A stretch of 6,010 bases of DNA from Thermoplasmatota archaeon (GCA_028716125.1 JAQUQK010000120.1:1-6010), one strand, 5' to 3'; counted from the stretch's first letter, positions 1 to 5,247 are shown. Numbers and translations are program-made. Notes: generated from the sequence alone by a model not told the origin.

Positions 1-2
1 AG

Positions 3-1316
3 ATAAATTGGCACCCGCAGTCGATGAAGGCGCGCTACGACAACTGGGTTGAGAATCTCAACTGGGACTGGTGCATTTCACGCCAGCGCCACTTCGGCGT
101 TCCTTTCCCTGTCTGGGTTTCAAAGAAGACCGGAGAGGCCATTCTCGCAGACGAAAGCCAATTGCCGGTTGACCCGCTGGTTGACAAGCCGCTGCGGCTG
201 CCGGAAGGCCACACTTACGACGACATAGAGCCGGAAAAGGACGTCATGGATACTTGGGCTACAAGCTCAGTCTCGCCGCAAATCGTCACGAACTGGATTG
301 GCGACAACGTCTATAAGATGGACCACTCGAAAGTGTTCCCGATGAGCCTCCGCCCGCAGGCGCACGACATCATCCGCACATGGGCTTTCTACACGATTGT
401 CAAGAGCATCTATCACGAGGGAAAAATCCCATGGAAAGACATTCTCATCTCTGGTAACGTTGCAGACCCGAAGGGCGAAAAGATGTCAAAGTCAAAGGGC
501 AACGTCGTTTATCCAAGGGACGTAATCGCAAAATACAGCGCTGACGCAATGCGCTTCTGGGCAGCCGGCTCGAAACTTGGCGATGACCTAGCATATATGG
601 AAAAGGATCTTGTCACCGGCCAGAAATTCATAACCAAGATACAGAACGCATCCAAATTCGCCACAATGCACTTGCAGGATTTTGACGGCAAAAAGCCGGA
701 AAATTTGGAAGCGATGGATCGCTGGCTTCTTTCAAAAATGAACAAGATGATTGAAAGCGTCACGCAGTCGTATGAGGAATATGAATACTCAAAAGCCAAG
801 GCGGACATAGAGCAGTTCTTCTGGCGCGACCTTTGCGACAACTACTTTGAAATTGTAAAAGACAGGCTTTACAATCCGGTGGTCAGGGGAGCGGAAGCGA
901 GAAAATCAGCGCAATTCGCCCTTTACAATGCGCTTCTGGCAGTGATAAAAACATCCGCCCCGCTTGCGCCTTTCATCACCGAGGAAATCTACCAGTCGTT
1001 CTTCGCATCGCACGATGGCGCAAAGAGCATACACATTTCAGCATGGCCGAAAGTTGACAGGACGATGATCGACGACTCCGCGGAGAAGGCAGGCGAAATT
1101 GCAGTTGGAATAGTCGGCGCTGCGAGAAGGGCAAAGACAGCGCAGGCAAAATCCCTGAAAGAGGAAGTGAAGCGCCTGACAATAGAAGCGGACGAAAAAA
1201 CGCTTGCCGGTGCACTTGCCGACATAAAGGCGGCGACGAATTCCAAGGAGATTGTTTTCGGTCCGGCCGTAACGCAATGCGAAGGTTCAGAAACGAAAGT
1301 CACTGTGGAACTTTAA
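3..1316 (+). CDS. valS: Valyl-tRNA synthetase, C-terminal half (5' truncated by window edge)
   Basis: This class I aminoacyl-tRNA synthetase ligates valine to tRNA-Val in the cytoplasm. The frame is open from the left edge, so the start and the HIGH motif lie outside; about 437 residues are visible, roughly the C-terminal half of the family. Seen in fragment numbering: DWCISRQR near 22-29, the ValS-typical DTWATSSVSPQI near 83-94, the KMSKS loop at 160-164 (positions 480-494), then the helical anticodon-binding domain from about 238 (MDRWLLSKMN, FFWRDLCDNYFEIVKDR, PLAPFITEEIYQ). A short charged C-terminal region ends the protein; no long coiled-coil arm is obvious. The WATSS segment favours ValS over IleS or LeuS. 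After PVWV, where many archaeal homologues have a CxxC zinc knuckle, this protein has S-K-K-T. The stop overlaps the stop of the convergent downstream gene. Confidence 0.96.
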   Translation: MNWHPQSMKARYDNWVENLNWDWCISRQRHFGVPFPVWVSKKTGEAILADESQLPVDPLVDKPLRLPEGHTYDDIEPEKDVMDTWATSSVSPQIVTNWIGDNVYKMDHSKVFPMSLRPQAHDIIRTWAFYTIVKSIYHEGKIPWKDILISGNVADPKGEKMSKSKGNVVYPRDVIAKYSADAMRFWAAGSKLGDDLAYMEKDLVTGQKFITKIQNASKFATMHLQDFDGKKPENLEAMDRWLLSKMNKMIESVTQSYEEYEYSKAKADIEQFFWRDLCDNYFEIVKDRLYNPVVRGAEARKSAQFALYNALLAVIKTSAPLAPFITEEIYQSFFASHDGAKSIHISAWPKVDRTMIDDSAEKAGEIAVGIVGAARRAKTAQAKSLKEEVKRLTIEADEKTLAGALADIKAATNSKEIVFGPAVTQCEGSETKVTVEL

Positions 1317-1852
1317 TCCGCGTGTCCCGCTCCTTCTTCGTGCCCTCCTTCCCCGCTTTTCACGAATTTATACAAATGGTGCGACCAGACCACGAATCCG
1401 ATGAACGCCTGCACGAACTTGCGCCCGGCCTCCACGTCGTCAACTTTGTAATTCTTGGCAACAATCACGCAGTTGAAGCGCTCGCGCAGCTCGTCCTCTA
1501 TGGTTTCCATCAGGAATCCGACCACTTCCCTGGAATCGCTAGTCTCTATCGCTTTTTCGGCGCGCGGAACAACAGGGCCTTCATCAAGCCCTGCCGGCTT
1601 TAGTCCTGTGTAAGGCGCCCCTTCCCCTGCGCGGTGCAGGCGGATAACTGTTTCAAAGAACCAATCGTCCGCAACTTCTTTTGCGTCCTTTCCCCGCTTT
1701 CTGGCGCGCATAGTCTTTTCGAATGCTTCCCTGGCTTCGCCCTCGGCGCTTTCCGGCACCCAGATCAGGGCGTAGTTAACGTTTCCTTTCTCAAGCGCCA
1801 TTTTCGCTGCTTTTACCACTGGCCCGTCTCTTGTATCGCAATGCGGCGGCAT
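1313..1852 (-). CDS. DUF6448 family protein of unknown function
   Basis: The 179-residue product matches, from memory, the DUF6448 family. Its signature pieces are an N-terminal PPHCDTRDGPVVKAA with adjacent His4 and Cys5, a central WFFETVIRLHRAGEGAPYTG (about 64-83) followed by LKPAGLDEGPVVP, and a C-terminal helical part with NYKVDDVEAGRKFVQAF. No signal peptide or membrane segment is visible, so it is probably cytoplasmic. The His-Cys pair and other conserved polar residues could bind a metal or ligand, but that is inference. The tail (GEGGHEEGAGHAD) is rich in Gly, His and Glu and is probably flexible. The start is well supported: a strong SD (GAGGTGA) lies three bases upstream of ATG. 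It converges on valS with overlapping stops and has a TATA-like box about 65 bp upstream. No biochemical role can be given. Confidence 0.88.
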   Translation of the reverse strand: MPPHCDTRDGPVVKAAKMALEKGNVNYALIWVPESAEGEAREAFEKTMRARKRGKDAKEVADDWFFETVIRLHRAGEGAPYTGLKPAGLDEGPVVPRAEKAIETSDSREVVGFLMETIEDELRERFNCVIVAKNYKVDDVEAGRKFVQAFIGFVVWSHHLYKFVKSGEGGHEEGAGHAD

Positions 1853-1863
1853 AAATCACCTCT
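1853..1863 (-). promoter_or_regulatory. Strong Shine-Dalgarno for the DUF6448 gene
   Basis: Read on the minus strand this is AGAGGTGATTT directly before ATG. GAGGTGA is complementary to the usual archaeal 16S 3' end and fixes the start at 1852. Confidence 0.75.
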
Positions 1864-1913
1864 AGAATACTATTGCGGCGTCACTAGATAAATATGCCCG
1901 TCGCTGCCGTTGA

Positions 1914-1924
1914 ATTTATATATG
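1914..1924. promoter_or_regulatory. TATA-like box, potentially bidirectional
   Basis: TTTATATAT reads as a good archaeal TATA box on the plus strand, and its complement ATATATAAA is also TATA-like on the minus strand. Rightward, initiation about 27 bp from the centre falls near 1946, just before the ATG of the micro-ORF at 1952, giving a leaderless or near-leaderless message. Leftward, initiation would fall near 1892, giving a leader of about 40 nt that carries the SD of the DUF6448 gene. Box and spacing are seen in the sequence; promoter use is inferred. Confidence 0.5.
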
Positions 1925-1951
1925 TTGCAGTCTAATACACATTCGATACTT

Positions 1952-2038
1952 ATGTGCCAAACATGCGCTAAGCATAATCCGAAGAAGAAAGAGGAATACT
2001 ACAAGGGAAAAGAAATGAAGGCCGAGAAGAAAAAGTGA
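1952..2038 (+). CDS. Putative 28-residue CxxC/lysine-rich microprotein
   Basis: ATG at 1952 opens 28 codons ending in TGA at 2036-2038. The product starts MCQTCAKHNPKKK, with Cys2-x-x-Cys5 and His8, a possible half zinc site. The rest is almost entirely Lys and Glu plus a Tyr-Tyr pair, about half lysine or glutamate overall. No SD is visible, but a TATA-like box at 1915-1923 lies at the distance expected for a leaderless transcript. Third codon positions are mostly G, C or A as in neighbouring genes. The ORF occupies an otherwise gene-free gap between the DUF6448 gene and a membrane-protein gene whose ATG is 34 bases further on. I do not recognise a family. It could be a real microprotein, a leader peptide for the downstream membrane gene, or chance. 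Confidence 0.4.
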   Translation: MCQTCAKHNPKKKEEYYKGKEMKAEKKK

Positions 2039-2062
2039 TTTTTCTAATTTTTCTTTATTTTT
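2039..2062 (+). terminator. T-rich tract after the micro-ORF
   Basis: Three runs of four to five T follow the TGA of the micro-ORF directly. Archaeal RNA polymerase can terminate on such U-rich runs without a hairpin. The same tract is the immediate leader of the next gene, whose SD (GGTGA) begins inside its 3' edge, so it may instead give partial readthrough. Confidence 0.35.
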
Positions 2063-2071
2063 GGTGATGCT

Positions 2072-2365
2072 ATGGTAAAGAAAGTATACAAGCTGAACAG
2101 CGTAGGCGTATGGTCGGTTGCAAAAGTCGAGGCTTTGATAATGGCGGGCATTGGGCTCCTTGCCGGTATAATCTACGCATTCGTCGGCACGACGATGGTG
2201 TCCATGATGGGAGTATCCCGCGTTGGCGCCGGATTTGGCTTTCTGGCGATAATACTGTTTCCGCTGTTGTATGCAGCCATAGGCCTTGTGGCAGGCGTCG
2301 TCATAGCGCTGCTCTACAATCTGGCTGCAAGGTTTGTCGGCGGCATAGAGATGGAAATGGAATAG
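2072..2365 (+). CDS. Small membrane protein, DUF3566-like (paralogue A)
   Basis: This 97-residue protein has a short basic N-terminus (MVKKVYKLNSVGVWSVAK), a first hydrophobic helix at about 20-41, a loop, and a long hydrophobic stretch at about 54-84 that is either one long helix or two short ones broken at FP. It ends in LYNLAARFVGGIEMEME. The pattern resembles archaeal proteins annotated as DUF3566: a 'SV.K' lead-in, a Gly-rich second membrane segment and a terminal YNL.A...GGIE.E. It has no signal-peptide cleavage site and no catalytic residues, so it is probably a plasma-membrane protein of unknown role. GGTGA eight bases before ATG is a good SD. A second gene of the same architecture follows 73 bp downstream, which points to tandem duplication. 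Confidence 0.8.
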   Translation: MVKKVYKLNSVGVWSVAKVEALIMAGIGLLAGIIYAFVGTTMVSMMGVSRVGAGFGFLAIILFPLLYAAIGLVAGVVIALLYNLAARFVGGIEMEME

Positions 2366-2392
2366 CTTTTTTATTCGTTTTTTCAATTTCGG
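2366..2392 (+). terminator. T-rich tract after membrane paralogue A
   Basis: Two T-rich runs follow the TAG stop of the first membrane gene (CTTTTTTATTCG, then a run of six T). This is compatible with U-tract termination in archaea. There is no clear hairpin. Confidence 0.4.
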
Positions 2393-2405
2393 TAAATACA
2401 TATAC
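2392..2405 (+). promoter_or_regulatory. TATA-like element before membrane paralogue B
   Basis: TAAATACATATAC lies between the T-rich tract and the second membrane gene. Initiation about 27 bp from its centre would fall near 2426, about a dozen bases before the ATG at 2439. That would let the second paralogue be transcribed independently of the first. Inference from spacing only. Confidence 0.3.
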
Positions 2406-2438
2406 TGCCTTTTGATTTTGGTAAAATTGGCGCATGGC

Positions 2439-2735
2439 ATGGTAAGGAAGAAAATAGAAATAAAAAGGATTGGAGTCAGATCCGTTGCAATGATAATGGC
2501 GGTAGTGTTCCTTATAGTGGGCGTGTTGGAATTAATATCAAGCGCAATCACCGGAACTCCCTACAAAAGCATTGCAGGCTTTCCCCAGCTTGGGGCGGGG
2601 CTTGGATTCTTGGTTTTAATAGTCGTTCCGATAATATATGCCATAATCGGCTTCTTCGGCGGAGCGCTCGCCGCATGGATATACAACTTGATTGCGGCCA
2701 GGGTCAGCGGAGTCAAGATCGAGTTTGACGAATGA
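2439..2735 (+). CDS. Small membrane protein, DUF3566-like (paralogue B)
   Basis: This is a 98-residue paralogue of the gene just upstream. It has a basic N-terminus (MVRKKIEIKRIGVRSVAM), a hydrophobic helix at about 17-37, a polar loop (TGTPYKSIAGFPQ), a second hydrophobic stretch at about 52-84, and a tail IYNLIAARVSGVKIEFDE. Shared positions include IGVRSVA/VGVWSVA, GAG.GFL..I..P..YA.IG, and YNL.A followed by a G-hydrophobic-charged ending. Sequence identity outside these blocks is low, so any duplication is old. ATG 2439 was chosen because MVRKK parallels the MVKK start of the first paralogue; an ATG at 2434 is out of frame, and an in-frame TTG at 2412 would add nine unlikely residues. No strong SD is seen, in contrast to paralogue A. 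Function unknown. Confidence 0.78.
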   Translation: MVRKKIEIKRIGVRSVAMIMAVVFLIVGVLELISSAITGTPYKSIAGFPQLGAGLGFLVLIVVPIIYAIIGFFGGALAAWIYNLIAARVSGVKIEFDE

Positions 2736-2763
2736 TCTTTCTATTGTCTTTCTTTAATTTTTG
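2736..2763 (+). terminator. T-rich convergent terminator region
   Basis: The 18 bp between the stop of membrane paralogue B and the stop of the convergent primase gene, plus the primase end, read as repeated TCTTT/TTTAATTTTT on the plus strand. This suits U-tract termination of the rightward transcript. Confidence 0.4.
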
Positions 2764-3560
2764 AAAAATTTCGGAATGCACATTTTTTCGATTCGCGGAT
2801 CGAAATCTTTCAGGTTTGAAACCTTGAGCGGAGTGCATATCCGCGATACCATTCCGTGCAAGGAATATGGAAGACGAATCAGGCGCGAGCCGCCTTCTGT
2901 AACCCAAGTATCGATTGGATATTTTTCCGCGATTTTGTAAGCCAGCGCCTTGCGTTCATTGCGCGTAAACTTGTATGCACTTTCGTCCAAGACATGGATG
3001 TGGAACCCGCGCCCCGAATAGACAAGGCGCAATTGTGCGAATTGCTTTTCAAGCTCTTCGTAAAGCTCGGCCGCCTTGCGCCGCGCTCCCTTGAATTCAT
3101 ACATGCAAAAGCCGAGCCCCTGGCCGATTTTCATTCTTTCCTCGCCTGTGCCGTGATATGGACATTTGACGTTTTCGGGGTCAATGTCGAAAGCAAGTTC
3201 TTGGCCGAGGAATCCTTTGCAGTTCCAGCAATTCTTGTAAGATTTCCCGCATTTGGCGCAAACGGCAATGTCGCGGTAAACATTCCTGTCATAGTAAGCG
3301 CCTTCGGGAAGGTATTGCAAGAGATAATCGCGCACCTCTTCCAATCCAGAATATTCGTCAATTAAAATCGTGTTGTCCTTCACTGAAATGTATTCCGGCG
3401 GCGCAATTCCAGTGTGCCTTCCGGGAATCATCGCAAAAACCGTCTGCCCCGGCCTGAACTTCAGCCAGGAGCGCAAAGACGAAATATCGAACTCTTTTTC
3501 GTAGAACTCTTTTCTTTCTTCCAGCGTTGAATATCTCATACTGCGCGGAAGCCGGTACAT
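2754..3560 (-). CDS. priS: DNA primase small (catalytic) subunit, PriS-type
   Basis: This archaeo-eukaryotic primase-fold protein synthesises primers for DNA replication, normally with PriL. The 268-residue chain opens with TLEERKEFYEKEFD and PGRHTGIAPPEYISVKDN. The metal-binding aspartates Asp125 and Asp127 lie in ELAFDIDPENV. Then come YSGRGFHIHVLD (181-192), the nucleotide-site block, and IDTWVTEGGSRLIRLPYSLHG (216-236), which should supply the third acidic residue (probably Asp217) and the conserved His235. Cys133, His136 and Cys152 follow the DxD. Four further cysteines, Cys101, 104, 111 and 114 (CxxC-x6-CxxC), precede it and look like a second zinc ribbon. It is shorter than the roughly 330-400 residues I recall for many PriS proteins, and no PriL-like iron-sulfur domain is fused. 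It is last in the pfdA-pth2-priS operon, with SD GAGGTGA overlapping the pth2 stop; Met8 is an alternative start. Confidence 0.92.
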   Translation of the reverse strand: MYRLPRSMRYSTLEERKEFYEKEFDISSLRSWLKFRPGQTVFAMIPGRHTGIAPPEYISVKDNTILIDEYSGLEEVRDYLLQYLPEGAYYDRNVYRDIAVCAKCGKSYKNCWNCKGFLGQELAFDIDPENVKCPYHGTGEERMKIGQGLGFCMYEFKGARRKAAELYEELEKQFAQLRLVYSGRGFHIHVLDESAYKFTRNERKALAYKIAEKYPIDTWVTEGGSRLIRLPYSLHGMVSRICTPLKVSNLKDFDPRIEKMCIPKFFKN

Positions 3561-3569
3561 TTCACCTCA
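3561..3569 (-). promoter_or_regulatory. Stop/SD/start junction pth2-priS
   Basis: On the minus strand TGAGGTGAA immediately precedes ATG, so the pth2 TGA stop forms the first bases of the priS SD. SD-to-ATG spacing is short for the ATG at 3560 and more usual-to-long for the in-frame ATG at 3539. Translational coupling is likely. Confidence 0.6.
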
Positions 3570-3935
3570 TACGAGTTTCAGGTGTCCAGTCACCTTGTCC
3601 ACGATGTTTGCAGGCCCCGGCCCTATGCCAAGGCAGGTGAAAGTTCCCGCAGGAATTTCCGTCATTCCCGCGTCCTGGATAAGCGCAACTGCAAGGCCGG
3701 CACGCTCCGCAGTCTGCTTCAGCGCGAATAAGTCCTGAAGCACGGGCGTTTTAACAACAACTTTTTTCTGGCCTTCCCCATACCAGGATTCGAACCATTC
3801 CGGCTCGCCGCGCTTTGCCGAAAGTGCGCAAGAAACCGCCGCATGGGCGACTTGCACGGCCATCTTTCCCGGCGACAATTTGAGATCCTGCCGGGTGACT
3901 ACTACCAATTTGTACTCGAAATCACGGTCACTCAT
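3567..3935 (-). CDS. pth2: Peptidyl-tRNA hydrolase, Pth2 family
   Basis: Pth2 cleaves the ester bond of peptidyl-tRNAs dropped from ribosomes and so recycles tRNA in the cytoplasm. From the chosen start it is 122 residues, the normal archaeal length. Motifs seen: RQDLKLSPGKMAVQVAHAA (15-33), GQKKVVVK (55-62), and IQDAGMTEIPAGTFTCLGIG (86-105), then VTGHLKLV at the end. These are the hallmark Pth2 blocks and have no resemblance to bacterial Pth. An in-frame ATG at 3980 would add 15 residues (MRQRWNLF...) lying wholly inside pfdA. ATG 3935 fits better, because the purine-rich GAGGGAAAG just upstream works as an SD and MSDRDFEYKLVVVTR resembles family N-termini. It overlaps the end of pfdA by 8 bp and sits 6 bp before priS. 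Confidence 0.94.
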   Translation of the reverse strand: MSDRDFEYKLVVVTRQDLKLSPGKMAVQVAHAAVSCALSAKRGEPEWFESWYGEGQKKVVVKTPVLQDLFALKQTAERAGLAVALIQDAGMTEIPAGTFTCLGIGPGPANIVDKVTGHLKLV

Positions 3936-4380
3936 TCTTTCCCTCTGGAGAACCGTAAAGAGATTCCATCTTTGCCGCAAGCTCTTCTACCTTTTGTTTT
4001 ATCTGGCTTATGCGCTCTGTGACTTTGGCGCGTGAGTTGTTGAGTTTTTCAAGGTTCTTGTCAATATGGACAAGCGCGTCCTTTGCCGGCATTTCGATGC
4101 TTGCGCCAGCGCCTATTGCCACAACGGCCTTGTCCTTCTTTGCGGGCTTTGCCATAATGAAAACGCCTGCGCCGACAGGCATAAGCATTTCTTTTGCCTC
4201 GCCGTAGTGCTCAATGGTTTCGCGCGTTCGAAGATGCTCTGAAATTGAAGAATCTACCATTCTTGCGTTTTCCTCGAGGTATTCAAGCTGGGACCTTGCG
4301 GACTCGAACATCATTTCCGCTTGCTGTATCTCCCTGTCGAGATTTTCTGGGGATTTTGAATTCTTTGCGCTTGCGGGCAT
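3928..4380 (-). CDS. pfdA: Prefoldin alpha subunit (GimC alpha)
   Basis: Prefoldin is a cytoplasmic hexameric, ATP-independent holdase (two alpha, four beta) that delivers unfolded proteins to the thermosome. The 150-residue protein shows the alpha-class plan. An N-terminal coiled-coil helix runs about 12-60. The conserved beta-hairpin region is at about 65-98, with MLMPVGAGVFIMAK and VVAIGAGASIEMP. A C-terminal coiled coil runs about 99-143 (IDKNLEKLNNSRAKVTERISQIKQKVEELAAKM). The length is close to usual, with a short Ser/Lys-rich N-terminal leader and a charged C-terminal tail. It heads the leftward operon with pth2 and priS. The upstream SD is weak (GTGTGAT three bases before ATG), and a TATA-like element lies 50-60 bp upstream. 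No beta subunit gene is in the window. Confidence 0.93.
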   Translation of the reverse strand: MPASAKNSKSPENLDREIQQAEMMFESARSQLEYLEENARMVDSSISEHLRTRETIEHYGEAKEMLMPVGAGVFIMAKPAKKDKAVVAIGAGASIEMPAKDALVHIDKNLEKLNNSRAKVTERISQIKQKVEELAAKMESLYGSPEGKNE

Positions 4381-4428
4381 TTTATCACACTTGAATTGGT
4401 GGTTTTGTTATGAATCTTCGGGATTGTG

Positions 4429-4443
4429 TTATACTATATAGCA
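4429..4443 (-). promoter_or_regulatory. TATA-like promoter element for pfdA-pth2-priS
   Basis: The minus strand reads GCTATATAGTATAAC here, containing the palindromic CTATATAG. Initiation about 27 bp downstream would be near 4411, leaving a leader of about 30 nt before the pfdA ATG. Inferred from sequence and spacing. Confidence 0.5.
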
Positions 4444-4451
4444 TCCAGTAA

Positions 4452-4465
4452 CCTTTATAAAAAAA
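4452..4465 (+). promoter_or_regulatory. TATA-like promoter element for spt5
   Basis: CCTTTATAAAAAAA is a strong archaeal TATA-like motif facing rightward. Predicted initiation near 4485 is about 8 nt before ATG 4493 and about 80 nt before ATG 4565. It lies back to back with the pfdA element, about 20 bp away, so the two divergent operons share one short control region. Confidence 0.55.
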
Positions 4466-4492
4466 CCATCCATTCACCCCTTGCTCCTTTTG

Positions 4493-5197
4493 ATGGTTGT
4501 TTTGCGCAGCGATTCTACGGGTAAGGGAATTTGCTGGCGGGCGCTATCAGGAACGGTAGATTCAATGTTGTTCGATGATGAGAAAGACAAAGGGCACGGC
4601 GGAGATGTGCCGGGCGGATTCTTCGACGAGAAGCCAAAGAAAGAGCCCGAGGAATTCCTCACATCTAAGGAAGATGCCGCAGAACCCGAGTATACCAAGA
4701 AGGTAACTCCTGAAGCGACAGCTCCAGCACCCGCAGCCCCCACTCGCATCCAGCCGGTCCAGCTCTTTGTAATGAAGACTGGAATCGGAAGAGAATTGGA
4801 TGTCGTCAACGCAATATATCTTCGCCTACGCAAGATAAAAGCGCAGGTGTTTGCGGTATTCGCACCAAATGAAATACGCGGCTACATATTCATAGAGGCG
4901 CGCGAAAAGAACGAGATAAAGAAGGCGACTTCAGGCGTCACGCACGCACGCTCGATGCTCAAGGAAACCGTTCCTTATGAGCAGATAGCAAGTTTCCTCG
5001 TGCCTACCTCTGCAGTCATACGCATACGCGAAGGCGACATAGTGGAAATCATCGCAGGTCCGTTCAAGGGAGAACGCGCGAGAATCAAGTCCATAGACGA
5101 GCGCAAGGAAGAAGTTACTGTGGAACTTGTCGAGGCAATGATACCGATACCTGTCACGCTCAAGGGCGAGCAGGTTAGGACAATAGAAAAGAAGTAA
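4493..5197 (+). CDS. spt5: Transcription elongation factor Spt5 (NusG-like) with N-terminal extension
   Basis: Spt5 binds the RNA polymerase clamp, usually with Spt4, and raises processivity. In numbering from ATG 4493 (234 residues), the NGN domain is about 89-170 (VQLFVMKTGIGRELDVV, PNEIRGYIFIEA), followed by the KOW domain at about 179-211 (REGDIVEIIAGPFKGERARI) and a short C-terminal strand. This core is about 146 residues, the normal size of a whole archaeal Spt5. Ahead of it lies a low-complexity region rich in Asp, Glu, Lys, Pro and Ala with no membrane segment, so it is not a fused SecE. The start is uncertain: ATG 4493 lies close to the expected transcript start, while ATG 4565 (MLFDDEKDKG, 210 residues) has a weak SD-like GGTAGAT and drops 24 poorly family-like residues. 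In-frame TTG codons lie at 4481 and 4490. Two tandem TAA stops end it, and uL11 follows after 50 bp. Confidence 0.92.
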   Translation: MVVLRSDSTGKGICWRALSGTVDSMLFDDEKDKGHGGDVPGGFFDEKPKKEPEEFLTSKEDAAEPEYTKKVTPEATAPAPAAPTRIQPVQLFVMKTGIGRELDVVNAIYLRLRKIKAQVFAVFAPNEIRGYIFIEAREKNEIKKATSGVTHARSMLKETVPYEQIASFLVPTSAVIRIREGDIVEIIAGPFKGERARIKSIDERKEEVTVELVEAMIPIPVTLKGEQVRTIEKK

Positions 5198-5218
5198 TAA
5201 ATCAGGGTTACGCACTGC

Positions 5219-5247
5219 TGTATATAAAAAAAATGGAAGTGAACTAA
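5219..5247 (+). promoter_or_regulatory. TATA-like box and weak SD before uL11
   Basis: TATATAAAA at 5221-5229 is TATA-like, but its centre is only about 24 bp from the uL11 ATG, so it would serve only a leaderless transcript. AAGTGA followed by AC TAA before ATG is a weak SD for a cotranscribed spt5-uL11 message. Both readings are possible. Confidence 0.35.

Noticed and set aside
2039..2071. GTGATGC before the membrane gene as a C/D-box guide RNA C box
   Set aside because: It does not match RUGAUGA fully, no D box (CUGA) pair was found at suitable spacing, and it is better explained as an SD.
1916..2551. Long minus-strand open frame (211 codons) across the micro-ORF and both membrane genes
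   Set aside because: It lies antisense to two proteins with clear membrane topology and family-like ends; its own translation is low-complexity and unrecognisable.
2856..3365. Long plus-strand open frame opposite the primase gene (169 codons)
   Set aside because: It is a shadow of the primase coding sequence; the minus-strand product has all the PriS motifs and this one resembles nothing.
3936..3980. Upstream ATG (3980) for Pth2
   Set aside because: It adds 15 residues unlike family N-termini inside pfdA, whereas ATG 3935 has a purine-rich SD and gives normal length.
4404..4425. Possible AATC-TTCGG-GATT hairpin in the pfdA/spt5 promoter region
   Set aside because: Only four base pairs, and no U-tract or conserved context.
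4481..4492. TTG start codons for Spt5 at 4481 or 4490
   Set aside because: An in-frame ATG lies at 4493 and another at 4565; 4481 would sit at or before the predicted transcript start.
5219..5247. Five-codon ORF ATG GAA GTG AAC TAA just before uL11, as a possible leader peptide
   Set aside because: Too short to judge; its stop lies next to the uL11 ATG, but nothing beyond proximity supports translation.
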